From the NCBI GenBank assembly GCA_937967795.1, contig CALBSK010000015.1, positions 1-6,548 on the forward strand: a DNA stretch of 6,548 nt, written 5' to 3'. This stretch comes from an uncultured Alphaproteobacteria bacterium (GTDB lineage Bacteria; Pseudomonadota; Alphaproteobacteria; UBA9655). The notes under the pieces are model-generated. The model was given only the letters and a program-made list of their open reading frames with translations. It was not told the origin of the DNA and did not search any database. The translations under genes and the position numbers were made by a program. Positions 1-5,846 of this stretch are shown here, in pieces (the first letter of the stretch is position 1; each line of letters opens with the position of its first letter).

Positions 1-2
1 AC

Positions 3-2390
3 TTTATAAAAGCTATGCATCAAGCTGGCGTGCGAGTCAACGAGAATATTATCGGAGATGGGTCCATTCACCGCTTTGTGACAGGTAAAAAAGGACATAA
101 GGATGGATGGTATGTTTTTTATGGTTTAGCTGGAGCTTTTGGAGATTGGAGCCAAGATATTCATGAGAAATGGAGCTTAAAGAATGGAGATGTGCCAGGT
201 CTTGATAAAGAGCAGTTGTTTGGCCAACTTGAAAAAGCTCAGAGAATCGCAGATGAAGAACGAAAGCAAAAACATGAAGAAACGGCCGTCCTTGCTCTGC
301 AAAAATGGAATACGCTCTCTGAAACAGGGGATTCTCCCTATCTGACGGTCAAGAAAATTATCCCCCTTGGTGTTCGTTTTCATAAGGACGTTTTGGTGGT
401 TCCTGTAAGAGATAGGGTAGGAAAGCTTTGGACTCTTCAAAGGATAAACCCAGATGGCACAAAGCGTTTCCTTGCAGGTGGGCGTAAGAAGGGATGTTTT
501 CACATCTTGGGAGCCCTTGAAAATGGGAAGCCTATTGTGATTACGGAAGGCTATGCCACAGGGGCCAGCGTGTATAGGGCAACGCAAGCCCCGACGGTGG
601 TTGCCTTTGATGCGGGAAATCTTGAGCCTGTGGTTCAGGAGTTAAAAATGGCTTATCCGAAAAGTCCCATCCTCATTGCAGGAGATGATGACCGTTGGAA
701 AGAACCCAATGTAGGACGCACCACAGCTGAAAAAACCGCCCAAAACTATGGCTTTGTTGTTGTTTTTCCTGTTTTTAAAAATACAGAAACAAAGCCAACC
801 GACTTTAATGACCTTCATGTGTTAGAGGGTCTCTCTGTTGTAAAAGAGCAGCTTGAGCAAGCTTTACGGTCTGAGGAGTGGCCGGAACCTATCCCTCTAA
901 AAGCCATTAAAAATGAGTTGCCTCCAGTTGTTTCTTTGCCTCCTGCTCTCCTCCCTCAGCCTTATCAACCTTGGCTCATTGATATTGCCGAACGCATACA
1001 ATGTCCTTTGGATTATGTGGCTGTGGGGGCGTTGATTGTCACAGCCGCTCTCATTGGAACAGGGTGCAGTATTCGGCCCAAAGCAAAAGATTCTTGGACG
1101 GTGATTCCCAACCTGTGGGGAGGGATTATTGGCGCTCCCAGTACACTCAAAAGCCCCGCGTTAAAAGAAATTTTAAGACCTCTTGAACTTTTAGAGAAAG
1201 AAGCCTTTGAAATTTTTGAAAAAGATCAGCAAAACTACCTTGTGGAGGTCGAGGCTTATAAAGCAACCATAGAAGTTATTAAGAAAGACATGGCAAAGGC
1301 TGCTAGCCAGGCTGATGAACTTGCCATGGGCGCAGCTAAGGAAAGACTACGCCATCTTAAAGCGCCTGAGCAACCTCATTGTAAACGCTATAGCACCAAT
1401 GATGCGACCATTGAAAAGATGCATGAGCTTTTATCCCGCAATGAGCGAGGTCTCCTGCTCTTCCGCGATGAGTTGATGGGGCTTTTAGCAAGTTGGAATA
1501 AACAAGACCATGAAAGCGACCGCGCCTTTTATCTGGAGGCCTGGAATGGCTATGGGTCGAAAACGACAGATCGCATCGGACGAGGAACTATTCATACAAA
1601 AAACCTCTGCATTTCCATCCTCGGAAGTACCCAGCCAAGCAAACTCCTGTCCTACTTCCAACATGCGCTCTCAGGCCTAGAAAATGATGGGCTCATCCAG
1701 CGTTTTCAACTTCTGGTTTATCCCGATGAACCAGCAAAATGGGAGCTCGTCGACCGTACGCCAGATGAGGAAGCACGAGAACAAACCTCGATCATTATGT
1801 TTAAATTAGCCAAGATGGACTTTTGCACCTATGGAGCTTATTGGGATGAAAAGTCAGGAATTCCTTACTTTCATTTTGATCATGAAGCCCAAGTTATTTT
1901 TTACGAGTGGTTGACAGAGCTTGAAAACAAACTCCGCAGTAGTGCAGATGAACCCATCATCAATGAGCATCTCGCAAAATATAGGAAACTGATGCCCTCC
2001 CTTGCTCTTATTTTCCACCTCATAAACCTCGCTAGCAACAGATCAGCAGGGGTCATAACGGTTGAGTGTGTTGAGCGTGCTGCAGGTTGGTGTGATTACC
2101 TGGAAAACCATGCTCGTCGTATTTATGGGAGTGGCCTCAATCCAGCCTACCAAGCCGCTAGAAATCTTGCTCGAAAGATCCAGGAAGGGGAGTTGAGAGA
2201 CCATCTTGATATACGGGAAATTTATCGCAAGCAATGGACATTTCTTAAAACCAAGGAAGAAGTAGAGATCGCTTGTCATCTTCTTGTTGAAGCAGGCTGG
2301 CTCAAAGAAGGAACCCTTACAGAGAGTCGGAAAACAAAAAAATGTTATCTCATTAATCCTAAGATAAAACAGCGGAGGACACATGAGTAA
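3..2390 (+). CDS. Toprim primase / DUF3987 helicase-like replication protein (5' end probably cut by the window)
   Basis: This is a plasmid/phage-type replication protein that probably combines primer synthesis with an ATPase or helicase. Residues count from the first ATG at 15. A Toprim domain spans about 170-275, with ITEGYATG (Glu178) and the acidic cluster GDDD at 223-226. A DUF3987 domain spans about 315-700. It shows a Walker A-like GAPSTLKS at 373-380, a Walker B-like LLLFRDE at 480-486, a polar sensor stretch GSTQPS at 537-542 and a candidate arginine finger at Arg563 (DGLIQRF). A region around 390-450 is rich in Glu, Lys and Ala and probably a coiled-coil insert. The last 80 residues look like a winged helix. 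The frame stays open from base 3 to the ATG, and family members normally have some residues before the equivalent of 'AMHQAG', so the true start is likely upstream of the window. The stop overlaps the next gene by 8 nt, indicating translational coupling. The domain calls are strong; the biochemical role comes from family knowledge. Confidence 0.93.
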   Translation, partial: FIKAMHQAGVRVNENIIGDGSIHRFVTGKKGHKDGWYVFYGLAGAFGDWSQDIHEKWSLKNGDVPGLDKEQLFGQLEKAQRIADEERKQKHEETAVLALQKWNTLSETGDSPYLTVKKIIPLGVRFHKDVLVVPVRDRVGKLWTLQRINPDGTKRFLAGGRKKGCFHILGALENGKPIVITEGYATGASVYRATQAPTVVAFDAGNLEPVVQELKMAYPKSPILIAGDDDRWKEPNVGRTTAEKTAQNYGFVVVFPVFKNTETKPTDFNDLHVLEGLSVVKEQLEQALRSEEWPEPIPLKAIKNELPPVVSLPPALLPQPYQPWLIDIAERIQCPLDYVAVGALIVTAALIGTGCSIRPKAKDSWTVIPNLWGGIIGAPSTLKSPALKEILRPLELLEKEAFEIFEKDQQNYLVEVEAYKATIEVIKKDMAKAASQADELAMGAAKERLRHLKAPEQPHCKRYSTNDATIEKMHELLSRNERGLLLFRDELMGLLASWNKQDHESDRAFYLEAWNGYGSKTTDRIGRGTIHTKNLCISILGSTQPSKLLSYFQHALSGLENDGLIQRFQLLVYPDEPAKWELVDRTPDEEAREQTSIIMFKLAKMDFCTYGAYWDEKSGIPYFHFDHEAQVIFYEWLTELENKLRSSADEPIINEHLAKYRKLMPSLALIFHLINLASNRSAGVITVECVERAAGWCDYLENHARRIYGSGLNPAYQAARNLARKIQEGELRDHLDIREIYRKQWTFLKTKEEVEIACHLLVEAGWLKEGTLTESRKTKKCYLINPKIKQRRTHE

Positions 2391-3075
2391 GTGGCTAAAT
2401 AAGTTCCTCGGCGAATCGCCTAAAATACGAACTGACATTACTGACAGATTCAACTCGGATCTGAATATGTCAGTGTTGTCAGCTCCTCCTGAAGGCATTT
2501 TTTGTAAAAATTTGGAAAATATATCCGAAACACGAACTGACATTACTGACAAATTCAGCTCAGATGCGAATGTGTCAGTGTTGTCAGTTCCCTCTAAGGG
2601 CCTTTTTGCCAAAAATTTGGAAAATATATCCGAAATACGAACTGACAGTACTGACAAATTCAATTCAGGAGCGAATATGTCTGTGTTGTCAGTTCTTCCT
2701 GAGAGGCATTTTGGCAAAAATTTGAGAAATGTGCGCGAAACAGGAACCGACAAACCCGACATTACTGACAGATTCAACTCAGGTGCGAATGTGTCAGTGT
2801 TGTCAGTTCCTTCCTATGACCTTGTAGAGAAAAAGGTTCCTTATCTTTTAGATGGAGATTCTCTCCACTATGCAGTTGAAGAACGAATGGCGATTGCTGA
2901 AATGGATGGTCATCAACCCCCTGCTCGGGCCCAAAGAATCGCGTATGTAGATGCCTTCATTGCTGTAATCAGTACTCTTCCCTATGAAGAAAACCAGGAG
3001 AAAAACTGGCTTGAGAAAAGAATAAGAGATGCTCAAAACTGGCTTACCGCCCAAGGCTTGCTGCAACCGAAATGA
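2383..3075 (+). CDS. Hypothetical protein with four 35-residue repeats, coupled to the primase-helicase
   Basis: No function is recognised. The gene starts inside the end of the primase-helicase gene (8-nt overlap), with a GGAGG ribosome site at 2374-2378, 4 nt before the ATG. Residues 16-145 are four repeats beginning near Arg16, Arg51, Arg86 and Gly121. Each has an (R/G)TD...TD(K/R)F block, an (N/D)...(V/M)SVLS block and a linker like KNLENISE. A partial copy (FLGESPKIRTD) precedes the first unit. The fourth unit carries three extra residues (KPD). The non-repetitive C-terminus (about 147-230) is Glu/Arg-rich and predicted helical, with EERMAIAEMDG at 166-176 and a DAQNWLTAQGL ending. I recall EER..I.E.DG-type C-termini and TD-x-TD / SVxSV peptides from other accessory proteins next to primases, but I cannot name a family. 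The repeat peptides come directly from palindromic DNA (see the repeat entry), so the DNA may be under selection as much as the protein. There is no signal peptide or membrane segment. It converges with the antitoxin gene 21 nt away. Confidence 0.85.
   Translation: MSKWLNKFLGESPKIRTDITDRFNSDLNMSVLSAPPEGIFCKNLENISETRTDITDKFSSDANVSVLSVPSKGLFAKNLENISEIRTDSTDKFNSGANMSVLSVLPERHFGKNLRNVRETGTDKPDITDRFNSGANVSVLSVPSYDLVEKKVPYLLDGDSLHYAVEERMAIAEMDGHQPPARAQRIAYVDAFIAVISTLPYEENQEKNWLEKRIRDAQNWLTAQGLLQPK
2429..2809. repeat. Four in-frame 105-nt repeats, each an iteron palindrome
   Basis: Each unit has a left arm GAACTGACATTACTGACA and a right arm TGTCAGTGTTGTCAGTTC that are inverted complements except at two central bases. 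Arms lie at 2429-2446/2468-2485, 2534-2551/2573-2590, 2639-2656/2678-2695 and 2744-2770/2792-2809. The dyad continues inward through ATTC...GAAT, giving about 23-nt arms around an 11-nt loop. Each arm contains two direct copies of a 7-mer (ACTGACA or its complement) spaced 9 nt apart, so a unit carries four sites. Period is 105 nt between units 1, 2 and 3. Unit 4 has an extra 9-nt iteron in its left arm, so its right arm is 114 nt on. The lengths are multiples of three and keep the frame open. In RNA the two central mismatches become one U-U and one G-U pair, so stable hairpins are expected. Possible roles are an iteron-type binding or replication site, a REP-like element, or mRNA structure. 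Confidence 0.93.
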
Positions 3076-3096
3076 AGTAAAAGATTCTTAAGTTCT

Positions 3097-3384
3097 TCAA
3101 TGATGTAAAGCCTTATTAACCACGTCAGGCGCGTAATCAACAACTTTTAAAAGCACGAGAGCAGCCCCATGGGGTCTACGGCGTTTTTGTTCCCATTGTT
3201 GGAGAGTGCGAAGACCAAAACCAAATGTCTTGGCAAATTCAAGTTGAGTCAGCTTATATTTTTGACGGATTTTGTATACGTCAACCTCTTCCACATCTAC
3301 TGATCTTTTCTTTAGGGGGGTTTTCCCCTGCACATCATCCACTACCTCGTGGAGAGCTGTTATAATATTTGAATTACGTGGCAT
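3097..3384 (-). CDS. HTH antitoxin of a HigBA-like type II toxin-antitoxin pair
   Basis: This is a 95-residue DNA-binding protein expected to neutralise the RelE/HigB-like toxin encoded just upstream and to repress their shared promoter. A Cro/C1 (XRE)-type helix-turn-helix covers about residues 45-66 (LTQLEFAKTFGFGLRTLQQW), followed by EQKRRRPHGAALVLL, the usual continuation in HigA/NadS-like antitoxins. The N-terminal 40 residues are charged and probably form the toxin-contacting part. The ATG has a very strong ribosome site AGGAGGA (3397-3391, minus strand) with 6-nt spacing, and this site overlaps the toxin stop codon. The two genes are 11 nt apart and likely translationally coupled. The strong site would let antitoxin outproduce toxin. 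The toxin-first order matches HigBA systems. Length and motifs are intact; the exact antitoxin subfamily is uncertain. Confidence 0.88.
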   Translation of the reverse strand: MPRNSNIITALHEVVDDVQGKTPLKKRSVDVEEVDVYKIRQKYKLTQLEFAKTFGFGLRTLQQWEQKRRRPHGAALVLLKVVDYAPDVVNKALHH

Positions 3385-3395
3385 TATTCATCCTC

Positions 3396-3722
3396 CTATG
3401 TTTCCAAAATTTGTTCAACAATTTTCCTCATTTTTCTCTTATCTTGTTCTGATAGATCTTCTTTTTCATTTTTAGCGTAAGCCGTGAGAAAATATATTGT
3501 TTCGTGAACAGTGAGGTATAAATAACAAACCCTTCCTCCACTACGCTTACCTTTAGAATCCCTTGAGAATCTAGCTTTCCTAACTCCGCCCGTTCCACGA
3601 ATAACGGGCCAGTTTAAGGGATCGATGGCAATTTGATTTTCCATCTCATGCCGTTCCTGCTCCGATAAGAGCTTCTCAATACTTTTCTCATAAGTCTTTG
3701 TTGTTTTTATAATGACTTTCAT
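3396..3722 (-). CDS. RelE/HigB-like toxin
   Basis: This is a 108-residue toxin of the RelE/ParE superfamily, expected by family to be a ribosome-dependent mRNA endonuclease. From the ATG at 3722 it reads MKVIIKTTKTYEK. The diagnostic core is IRGTGGVRKARFSR at 41-54, then KGKRSGGRVCYLY at 57-69, then IYFLTAYAKNEKEDLS at 76-91. These match the HigB2-like pattern of G-x-RK-x-R, GK-x-GG-x-R and KNEK-x-DL. Basic residues in these blocks are the likely RNA-binding and catalytic set. An in-frame ATG 18 nt further upstream (3740) would add MAYNCI, but it lies inside the operator palindrome and upstream of the -10 box. The 3722 start is therefore preferred. It sits where transcription should begin and has no ribosome site, so the transcript may be leaderless. 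The antitoxin gene follows 11 nt after the stop. Confidence 0.88.
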   Translation of the reverse strand: MKVIIKTTKTYEKSIEKLLSEQERHEMENQIAIDPLNWPVIRGTGGVRKARFSRDSKGKRSGGRVCYLYLTVHETIYFLTAYAKNEKEDLSEQDKRKMRKIVEQILET

Positions 3723-3728
3723 AATACA

Positions 3729-3756
3729 ATTATACGCCATTGGCGTATTAAATCAA
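3729..3756 (-). promoter_or_regulatory. Toxin-antitoxin promoter with overlapping operator palindrome
   Basis: On the minus strand a perfect -10 box TATAAT (3734-3729) lies 16 nt after a -35-like TTGATT (3756-3751). A 17-nt palindrome at 3732-3748, with ATACGCCA and TGGCGTAT arms around one base, fills the spacer and overlaps the -10 box. A repressor bound there would block RNA polymerase, as expected for antitoxin autoregulation. The predicted start of transcription is close to 3722, at the preferred toxin ATG. Confidence 0.7.
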
Positions 3757-3822
3757 GTGTTTCACGGGACAATAGGAAATTTTTTCTTGCCTGGGGAAAA
3801 AGAAAGAGTTACGTTTAAATTA

Positions 3823-3843
3823 GCTATTTCACCGTGAAATAGC
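3823..3843. promoter_or_regulatory. 21-nt operator-like palindrome
   Basis: Perfect 10-nt arms GCTATTTCAC and GTGAAATAGC flank a single C at 3833. No T run follows, so it looks like a dimer-binding operator rather than a terminator. It lies 63 nt upstream of the 62-residue gene at 3906 and about 100 nt upstream of the divergent toxin start. It could control either. Its sequence differs from the toxin-antitoxin operator, so another regulator is likely. No convincing -35/-10 pair was found beside it. Confidence 0.55.
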
Positions 3844-3905
3844 GCGACGGGCAAATGCTTGAACACTTACCCGCCGCTATCACAACAGATCGGAAAGGAT
3901 CTATT

Positions 3906-4094
3906 ATGACTAAAAACAATGTAGCTCAACTCGAGCATCTTTCACAACAACTAACTCAACGATTTACACGTCTTGATGATCTCATCAATCAGGCCTGGCT
4001 TGAGCATGAGCTGGTTCGTGGGGCTTTAAGAGATTTTTTTAAAGTGTATTACGGTTGGTTAGGTGAGGAAGGTGTTGAGCATGAGCGACATTAA
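3906..4094 (+). CDS. Small hypothetical protein (62 residues)
   Basis: The protein is not recognised. It starts MTKNNVAQLEHLSQQL and is predicted to be mostly helical and amphipathic: heptad-like residues up to about 45, then an aromatic patch FFKVYYGWL at 44-52 and an acidic/His-rich tail GEEGVEHERH. There is no signal peptide or clear membrane span. The ATG at 3906 is preferred because a purine-rich ribosome site (GGAAAGGA, 3892-3899) lies 6 nt upstream. An in-frame ATG at 3855 would add 17 residues without such a site. A palindrome at 3823-3843 may regulate it. It stands alone between the toxin-antitoxin pair and the nuclease. It could be a small regulator or accessory factor of the element, but nothing in the sequence proves a role. 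Confidence 0.65.
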   Translation: MTKNNVAQLEHLSQQLTQRFTRLDDLINQAWLEHELVRGALRDFFKVYYGWLGEEGVEHERH

Positions 4095-4389
4095 ACTCTC
4101 TCTTCTATTTCTCATTTTTTAAAGCTTTTTTGAGAACAATTTTCGCATGTTTTGCTTGGTTCATGCTGTGAATTGTTTTCAAAACCCGGAGTTTTAGGAT
4201 TATCTCCCCTCTTTTCCTCAACTCATGGGATATTAAAGGATGAAAATAAAAAGAGAGTGGTGATGATGGTTCTTTATGGTACAAGAAGTGGAAAGATTAT
4301 GATTTTTATCTTTCCACTTCTTTGCTATGCAGGCGAAGGAAGAAGAGATTCGTGAATAGGTTCTATTTCTTTCATTTTGTAGGAAGTCC
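4095..4389. other. Intergenic stretch without a supported gene
   Basis: The stretch separates the 62-residue gene from the 3' end of the nuclease gene, which points toward it. Open frames here are short and lack ribosome sites and recognisable protein patterns. An AT-rich segment with AAAGCTTT (4121-4128), flanked by TTCTCA (4109-4114) and TGAGAA (4131-4136), could weakly terminate the plus-strand gene. A small GTAGG/CCTAC hairpin at 4379-4393 covers the nuclease stop. The one strong structure is the hairpin at 4283-4322, listed separately. The region may be decayed sequence. Confidence 0.6.
4283..4322. terminator. 15-bp perfect hairpin, possible bidirectional terminator
   Basis: AAGAAGTGGAAAGAT (4283-4297) and its exact complement (4308-4322) flank a 10-nt loop containing TTTTT. 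The stem is long but AT-rich and no long T run follows on either strand, so it is not a textbook intrinsic terminator. It lies between two convergent genes (ends at 4094 and 4390), where terminators are expected. It could also be a remnant of a small mobile repeat. Confidence 0.45.
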
Positions 4390-5448
4390 CTACTTAGTTT
4401 GAGATGTCAAACTTCCTAATTTTGCTTTAGCATATTCTATGGCTTGGTGGAGTTTCCGTTCAAAAACTTCTGGAGATGGGAGCTGTGTTATGAATTCAGC
4501 AATGTGGATACCATTTTGGGCTAATTCAAAAAGTTCAACTTGTTCTTGGTTCTTATCTGTGCAAAGTATAATACCCAGAGGGCTCTCCTCTGCTGGTCTC
4601 TTTTCATGTTTGTCTAACCATCTTAAATAAAGCTCCATTTGTCCTTTATCTGCAGCCTTGAATCTCCCCATTTTAAGCTCGACCGCTATAAGTCGTCGTA
4701 ATCCTCTGTTATAAAACAAAAGATCTAGGTAATAATCGTCGCTTCCAATCATCATTCTCTTTTGACGAGAGACAAAACTGAAGTCTGTTCCAAGCTCTAA
4801 GATAAATTTTTCAATTTCTCTTAAAATTGCGCTTTCTAAATCTTTTTCATTATAAGTCTCTGTTAATTCTAGAAAATCGAGGAGATAAGGGTCTTTTAGA
4901 ATTAGATTAGGAGTTAAAAGATCTTCTTTGCGAAGCCCTTCAATTTCTAGCCGAATGATGTCTTCAGGTTTCTTTGCAATAGCTGTTCTTTCATAAAGCA
5001 TGCCATCTATTTTTTCTCTCAGCTTTCGTACACTCCATCTTTCTATTCTACACATTTCGGCATAAAAATTGCACTTTAGATCTGGCTTTAAGGCAATTAA
5101 CTCAACAAAATGACTCCATGTTAATTGTTGCGACAGTGTCGCAACAATTACAGAGTCCGGAAAAGCCTTATAAAATTGAATGATTCTGGTAATTGAGGTC
5201 TTTGTGAACCCTCTCCCATATTCTTGTGTTAGCTGTTGGGCTAATGTGGTAATAACCTTCTCCCCATAGTCTGCTTTCTTACTTTTGAGGATTTCTTCTT
5301 GAATACGCTCGCCTATTTTCCAATTCATCAGCACAAGCTCAGAATTAGCAGAATAAACAATGCGATTCTTTGTATTCTCAATTAATCTCTTTAGGTCAAT
5401 AAAAAGAGAGGGGCTAATTGTAATGTTATCTGGCTGGGTTATATTCAA
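4390..5448 (-). CDS. DUF1016 (YhcG-type) PDDEXK nuclease family protein
   Basis: This protein has the two-part DUF1016 architecture. Residues are counted from the upstream TTG at 5466. The N-terminal helical domain (about 20-165) includes LMNWKIGERI at 46-55, YGRGFTKTSITRIIQFY at 83-99 and the family-typical LSQQLTWSHF at 111-120. The C-terminal PDDEXK domain (about 185-345) has candidate catalytic residues Asp248 in DDYYLDLLFY, then Glu263 and Lys265 in VELK, and Gln276 in KGQMELYL. Length is normal for the family, and all core residues are present. Family members are linked to DNA cleavage in recombination or transposition and to phage or plasmid competition, but the substrate of this one cannot be read from sequence. 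The start is ambiguous. TTG at 5448 has GAGGG 7 nt upstream and is used here. TTG at 5466 gives six more residues but has only a weak site. The nearest internal ATG (Met47) would remove conserved sequence. A 16-codon frame from ATG at 5473 overlaps the start region. Confidence 0.92.
   Translation of the reverse strand: MNITQPDNITISPSLFIDLKRLIENTKNRIVYSANSELVLMNWKIGERIQEEILKSKKADYGEKVITTLAQQLTQEYGRGFTKTSITRIIQFYKAFPDSVIVATLSQQLTWSHFVELIALKPDLKCNFYAEMCRIERWSVRKLREKIDGMLYERTAIAKKPEDIIRLEIEGLRKEDLLTPNLILKDPYLLDFLELTETYNEKDLESAILREIEKFILELGTDFSFVSRQKRMMIGSDDYYLDLLFYNRGLRRLIAVELKMGRFKAADKGQMELYLRWLDKHEKRPAEESPLGIILCTDKNQEQVELFELAQNGIHIAEFITQLPSPEVFERKLHQAIEYAKAKLGSLTSQTK
5122..5150. repeat. 29-nt perfect palindrome inside the DUF1016 gene
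   Basis: Arms TAATTGTTGCGACA and its exact complement (14 nt each) flank the single base G5136. On the minus strand this encodes most of IVATLSQQLT, just before the WSHF motif of the N-terminal domain. Perfect 14-nt arms are very unlikely by chance. It could be a binding site for the encoded protein or another dimeric regulator, an integration or cleavage target, or an mRNA structure. Confidence 0.85.
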
Positions 5449-5482
5449 GGAGATACCCTCGTTCAACTTTCATATTTTTTCT

Positions 5483-5511
5483 TTTATAGTCTTGCGGATC
5501 GAAGAAAGCAA
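5483..5511 (-). promoter_or_regulatory. Sigma70-like promoter of the DUF1016 gene
   Basis: On the minus strand TTGCTT (5511-5506) is followed after exactly 17 nt by TATAAA (5488-5483). Transcription would begin near 5476, about 10 nt before the TTG at 5466 and 28 nt before the TTG at 5448. The longer leader holds the GAGGG ribosome site. The nuclease therefore appears to be an independent transcription unit. Confidence 0.6.
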
Positions 5512-5568
5512 TTTGAAGAACTAAAATACGCGAACAGTTCCTGCGTAAATTTCTAACCTTTTGTTCAT

Positions 5569-5846
5569 TTAGTTATTTTTTGAGGTTCCATTCAACCCCT
5601 CCAACCCCTGTCTCGCCCATAGTTTGAGTACATCCTCCGACCGCCCCATCTCATTCAAGATGAGGAAACCTTTGAATAAGGAGCTGCGCCCTTTTTTTAG
5701 ACAGGAGTTTGAGCTGCACGAGAGGTGAGTTCGAGTCTGTGCATGAGCCTATATCTTTTTCCTTCAGCGCTGGTGATGTGCTGGTTCAGTCGTTTGAGGC
5801 TTTTTGCAATTGCTGTTAGGAGATTCGATGCGAAAGGAAGGAGCAC
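5569..5846 (-). pseudogene. Small mobilization-region gene split by a frame break (TraD-like by position)
   Basis: Two minus-strand frames join into one plausible protein of about 92 residues. The first starts at GTG 5846, with AGGAG 10 nt upstream (5861-5857), and reads MLLPFASNLLTAIAKSLKRL to ...SRAAQTPV before TAA at 5699-5697. The second runs in the next frame from 5700 to a stop at 5569 and reads LKKGRSSLFKGFLILNEM, then GRSEDVLKLWARQGLEGLNG. The break is at TCTA plus a run of seven A. Adding one base there (for example GTC TTA) would join them. The basic helical N-terminus and the compact C-terminus ending ..LxxWxxxG resemble small conjugal transfer proteins of the TraD type, but that match is from memory and weak. 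It overlaps the gene before it by about 83 nt, which is unusually long. It may be a decayed gene, an assembly error, or two small genes. No ATG start was found for the second half that keeps its conserved-looking part. Confidence 0.5.

Noticed and set aside
177..587. Minus-strand open frame of 136 codons
   Set aside because: Antisense shadow of the primase-helicase gene, with no family pattern and no start signals.
2043..2777. A 244-codon open frame on the minus strand across the repeat array
   Set aside because: It arises because the palindromic repeats are open and read similarly (SV-x-SV, TD-x-TD) on both strands. It crosses the end of the primase-helicase gene, has no ribosome site that I can see, and its non-repeat part resembles no protein family.
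2429..2809. Possible CRISPR array
   Set aside because: The period is 105 nt, the segments between the palindromic arms are themselves near-identical, and the whole array is in frame. CRISPR spacers would be unrelated and of about 30-40 nt.
3855..3905. Upstream ATG extension of the 62-residue gene
   Set aside because: It lacks a ribosome site, while the ATG at 3906 has GGAAAGGA 6 nt upstream. The extra residues (LEHLPAAITTDRKGSI) look like translated leader.
4152..4355. Plus-strand 67-codon open frame in the gene-free stretch
   Set aside because: No ribosome site, low-complexity sequence without protein-like pattern, and it contains the 15-bp hairpin. Not supported as a gene.
5532..5540. GAACAGTTC as a possible LexA-type site upstream of the nuclease
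   Set aside because: The spacing does not fit known LexA boxes (GAAC-N4-GTTC or GTTC-N7-GTTC), and a 9-nt match is too short to support SOS control.
5660..5728. Short plus-strand frame MRKPLNKELRPFFRQ...
   Set aside because: It is 22 codons, antisense to the split small mobilization gene, and most likely a shadow.
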